NCBI GenBank assembly: GCA_964458605.1
Contig: CAYWLS010000018.1
Location: 1-64,000 of the forward strand
From: JBBSNV01 sp964458605
Lineage (GTDB): Bacteria > Pseudomonadota > Alphaproteobacteria > Reyranellales > JAQSWP01
Direction: 5' to 3'
DNA length: 64,000 bases
Shown: positions 63,862-64,000 of the stretch, piece by piece
Position numbering within the stretch: the first letter of the stretch is position 1
Layout of the letters: every line of letters begins with the position of its first letter
Notes under the pieces: model-generated
Told to the model about the DNA's origin: nothing
Databases searched by the model: none
Seen by the model: only the letters and a program-made list of their open reading frames with translations
Program-made: the position numbers and the translations under genes

Positions 63862-63932
63862 GGCGCAGACAAGCCGCGCGTGGCCGATGGCGCGGACAAG
63901 CCGCGCGATCGATGGCGCGGACAAGCCGCGCA
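63862..63932. repeat. Three tandem small hairpins
   Basis: Three near-identical units GGCGCGGACAAGCCGCGCG at 63862, 63889 and 63914 (the first with GCAGAC), each able to form GCGCGG-N5-CCGCGC. They lie in the divergent gap between the ABC-2 permease and the gene entering at the right edge. Confidence 0.75.
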
Positions 63933-63947
63933 TGCCATGCTGCCGCC

Positions 63948-64000
63948 ATGCCGCAAGACAAGTCCCGCCGCATCGCCAAGGCGCCGCGACTGACCGCCGC
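63948..64000 (+). CDS. Start of a gene cut by the window edge
   Basis: An ATG followed by 17 sense codons (PQDKSRRIAKAPRLTA and on) runs off the right end. It is divergent from the ABC-2 permease. Too little is visible to name it, and the start itself is unproven. Confidence 0.35.
   Translation, partial: MPQDKSRRIAKAPRLTA

Overview
This is a high-GC, gene-dense chromosomal window from an alphaproteobacterium, most likely of the Rhodospirillales or a nearby order. The evidence is the set of families and their order: a three-gene fbc/petABC cytochrome bc1 operon, a PetP/PetR-type MarR plus response regulator pair, NDUFAF7/MidA beside lgt and pgeF, the prs-rplY-pth-ychF block, a CCA enzyme next to a CoA pyrophosphatase, phasin and TRAP transport genes. 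I see no rRNA, tRNA, insertion sequence, integrase, prophage or CRISPR array, so this is mostly core chromosome. The placement is inferred from gene content and no search was run.

Layout. 0-7 kb: ilvE diverges from a marR / response regulator / histidine kinase cascade; then csaA, a phasin, a TetR/COQ9-like protein, proC and ybjN run on the minus strand. 7-18 kb: ubiK, then a plus-strand run hldD-lgt-midA-pgeF-lipoprotein-membrane protein, a converging CFA-synthase-like methyltransferase, and prs-rplY-pth-ychF. 18-25 kb: extradiol dioxygenase-like VOC protein, DMT exporter, GST, the peroxide module ahpD-ahpC/oxyR, an aminotransferase V and paiB. 25-33 kb: dienelactone hydrolase, a tandem pair of secreted paralogues, petABC, trmL-hemF, and a second, unrelated tandem pair of secreted paralogues. 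33-43 kb: cca and nudix genes, then a MoxR / DUF58 / BatA-DUF4159 / large membrane protein operon. 43-53 kb: pirin, an EEP-family hydrolase, an SDR, a copper cluster (DUF2946 protein, outer-membrane barrel, CopC, CopD), a Rieske oxygenase with an SDR, a small OmpA-like protein and an acyl-CoA synthetase. 53-64 kb: a Zur-box-headed zinc ABC operon, a TRAP transporter operon ending in a PEP mutase/isocitrate lyase-type enzyme, a TetR/HAD divergent pair, an acyl-CoA carboxylase beta subunit and an ABC-2 permease.

The most unusual structure is a dispersed family of long palindromes, mostly in double-hairpin units (17936-18071, 19125-19261, 32989-33126, 48558-48695), with a single copy at 43107-43162 and a decayed one near 50891. 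The outer tips are conserved (TAGAGCGGAT or TAGARCAAAT), the linker is conserved, and the inner stem sequence changes between copies while both arms still pair. Two copies supply the TAG stop codon of the gene before them.

Other points to check: a run of seven G that fuses an outer-membrane barrel gene in frame to copC, where six G would restore an ordinary ATGA stop/start overlap; a 51-residue membrane protein leading the Zur-controlled znuCB operon, which has no znuA nearby; duplicated TGAA-N6-TTCA operators exactly 20 bp apart before the acyl-CoA synthetase; and in-frame minisatellites in lgt and in the DUF2946 copper gene. No intergenic stretch exceeds about 265 bp. The longer gaps hold palindromes, divergent promoters or nothing recognisable, as noted in the entries.
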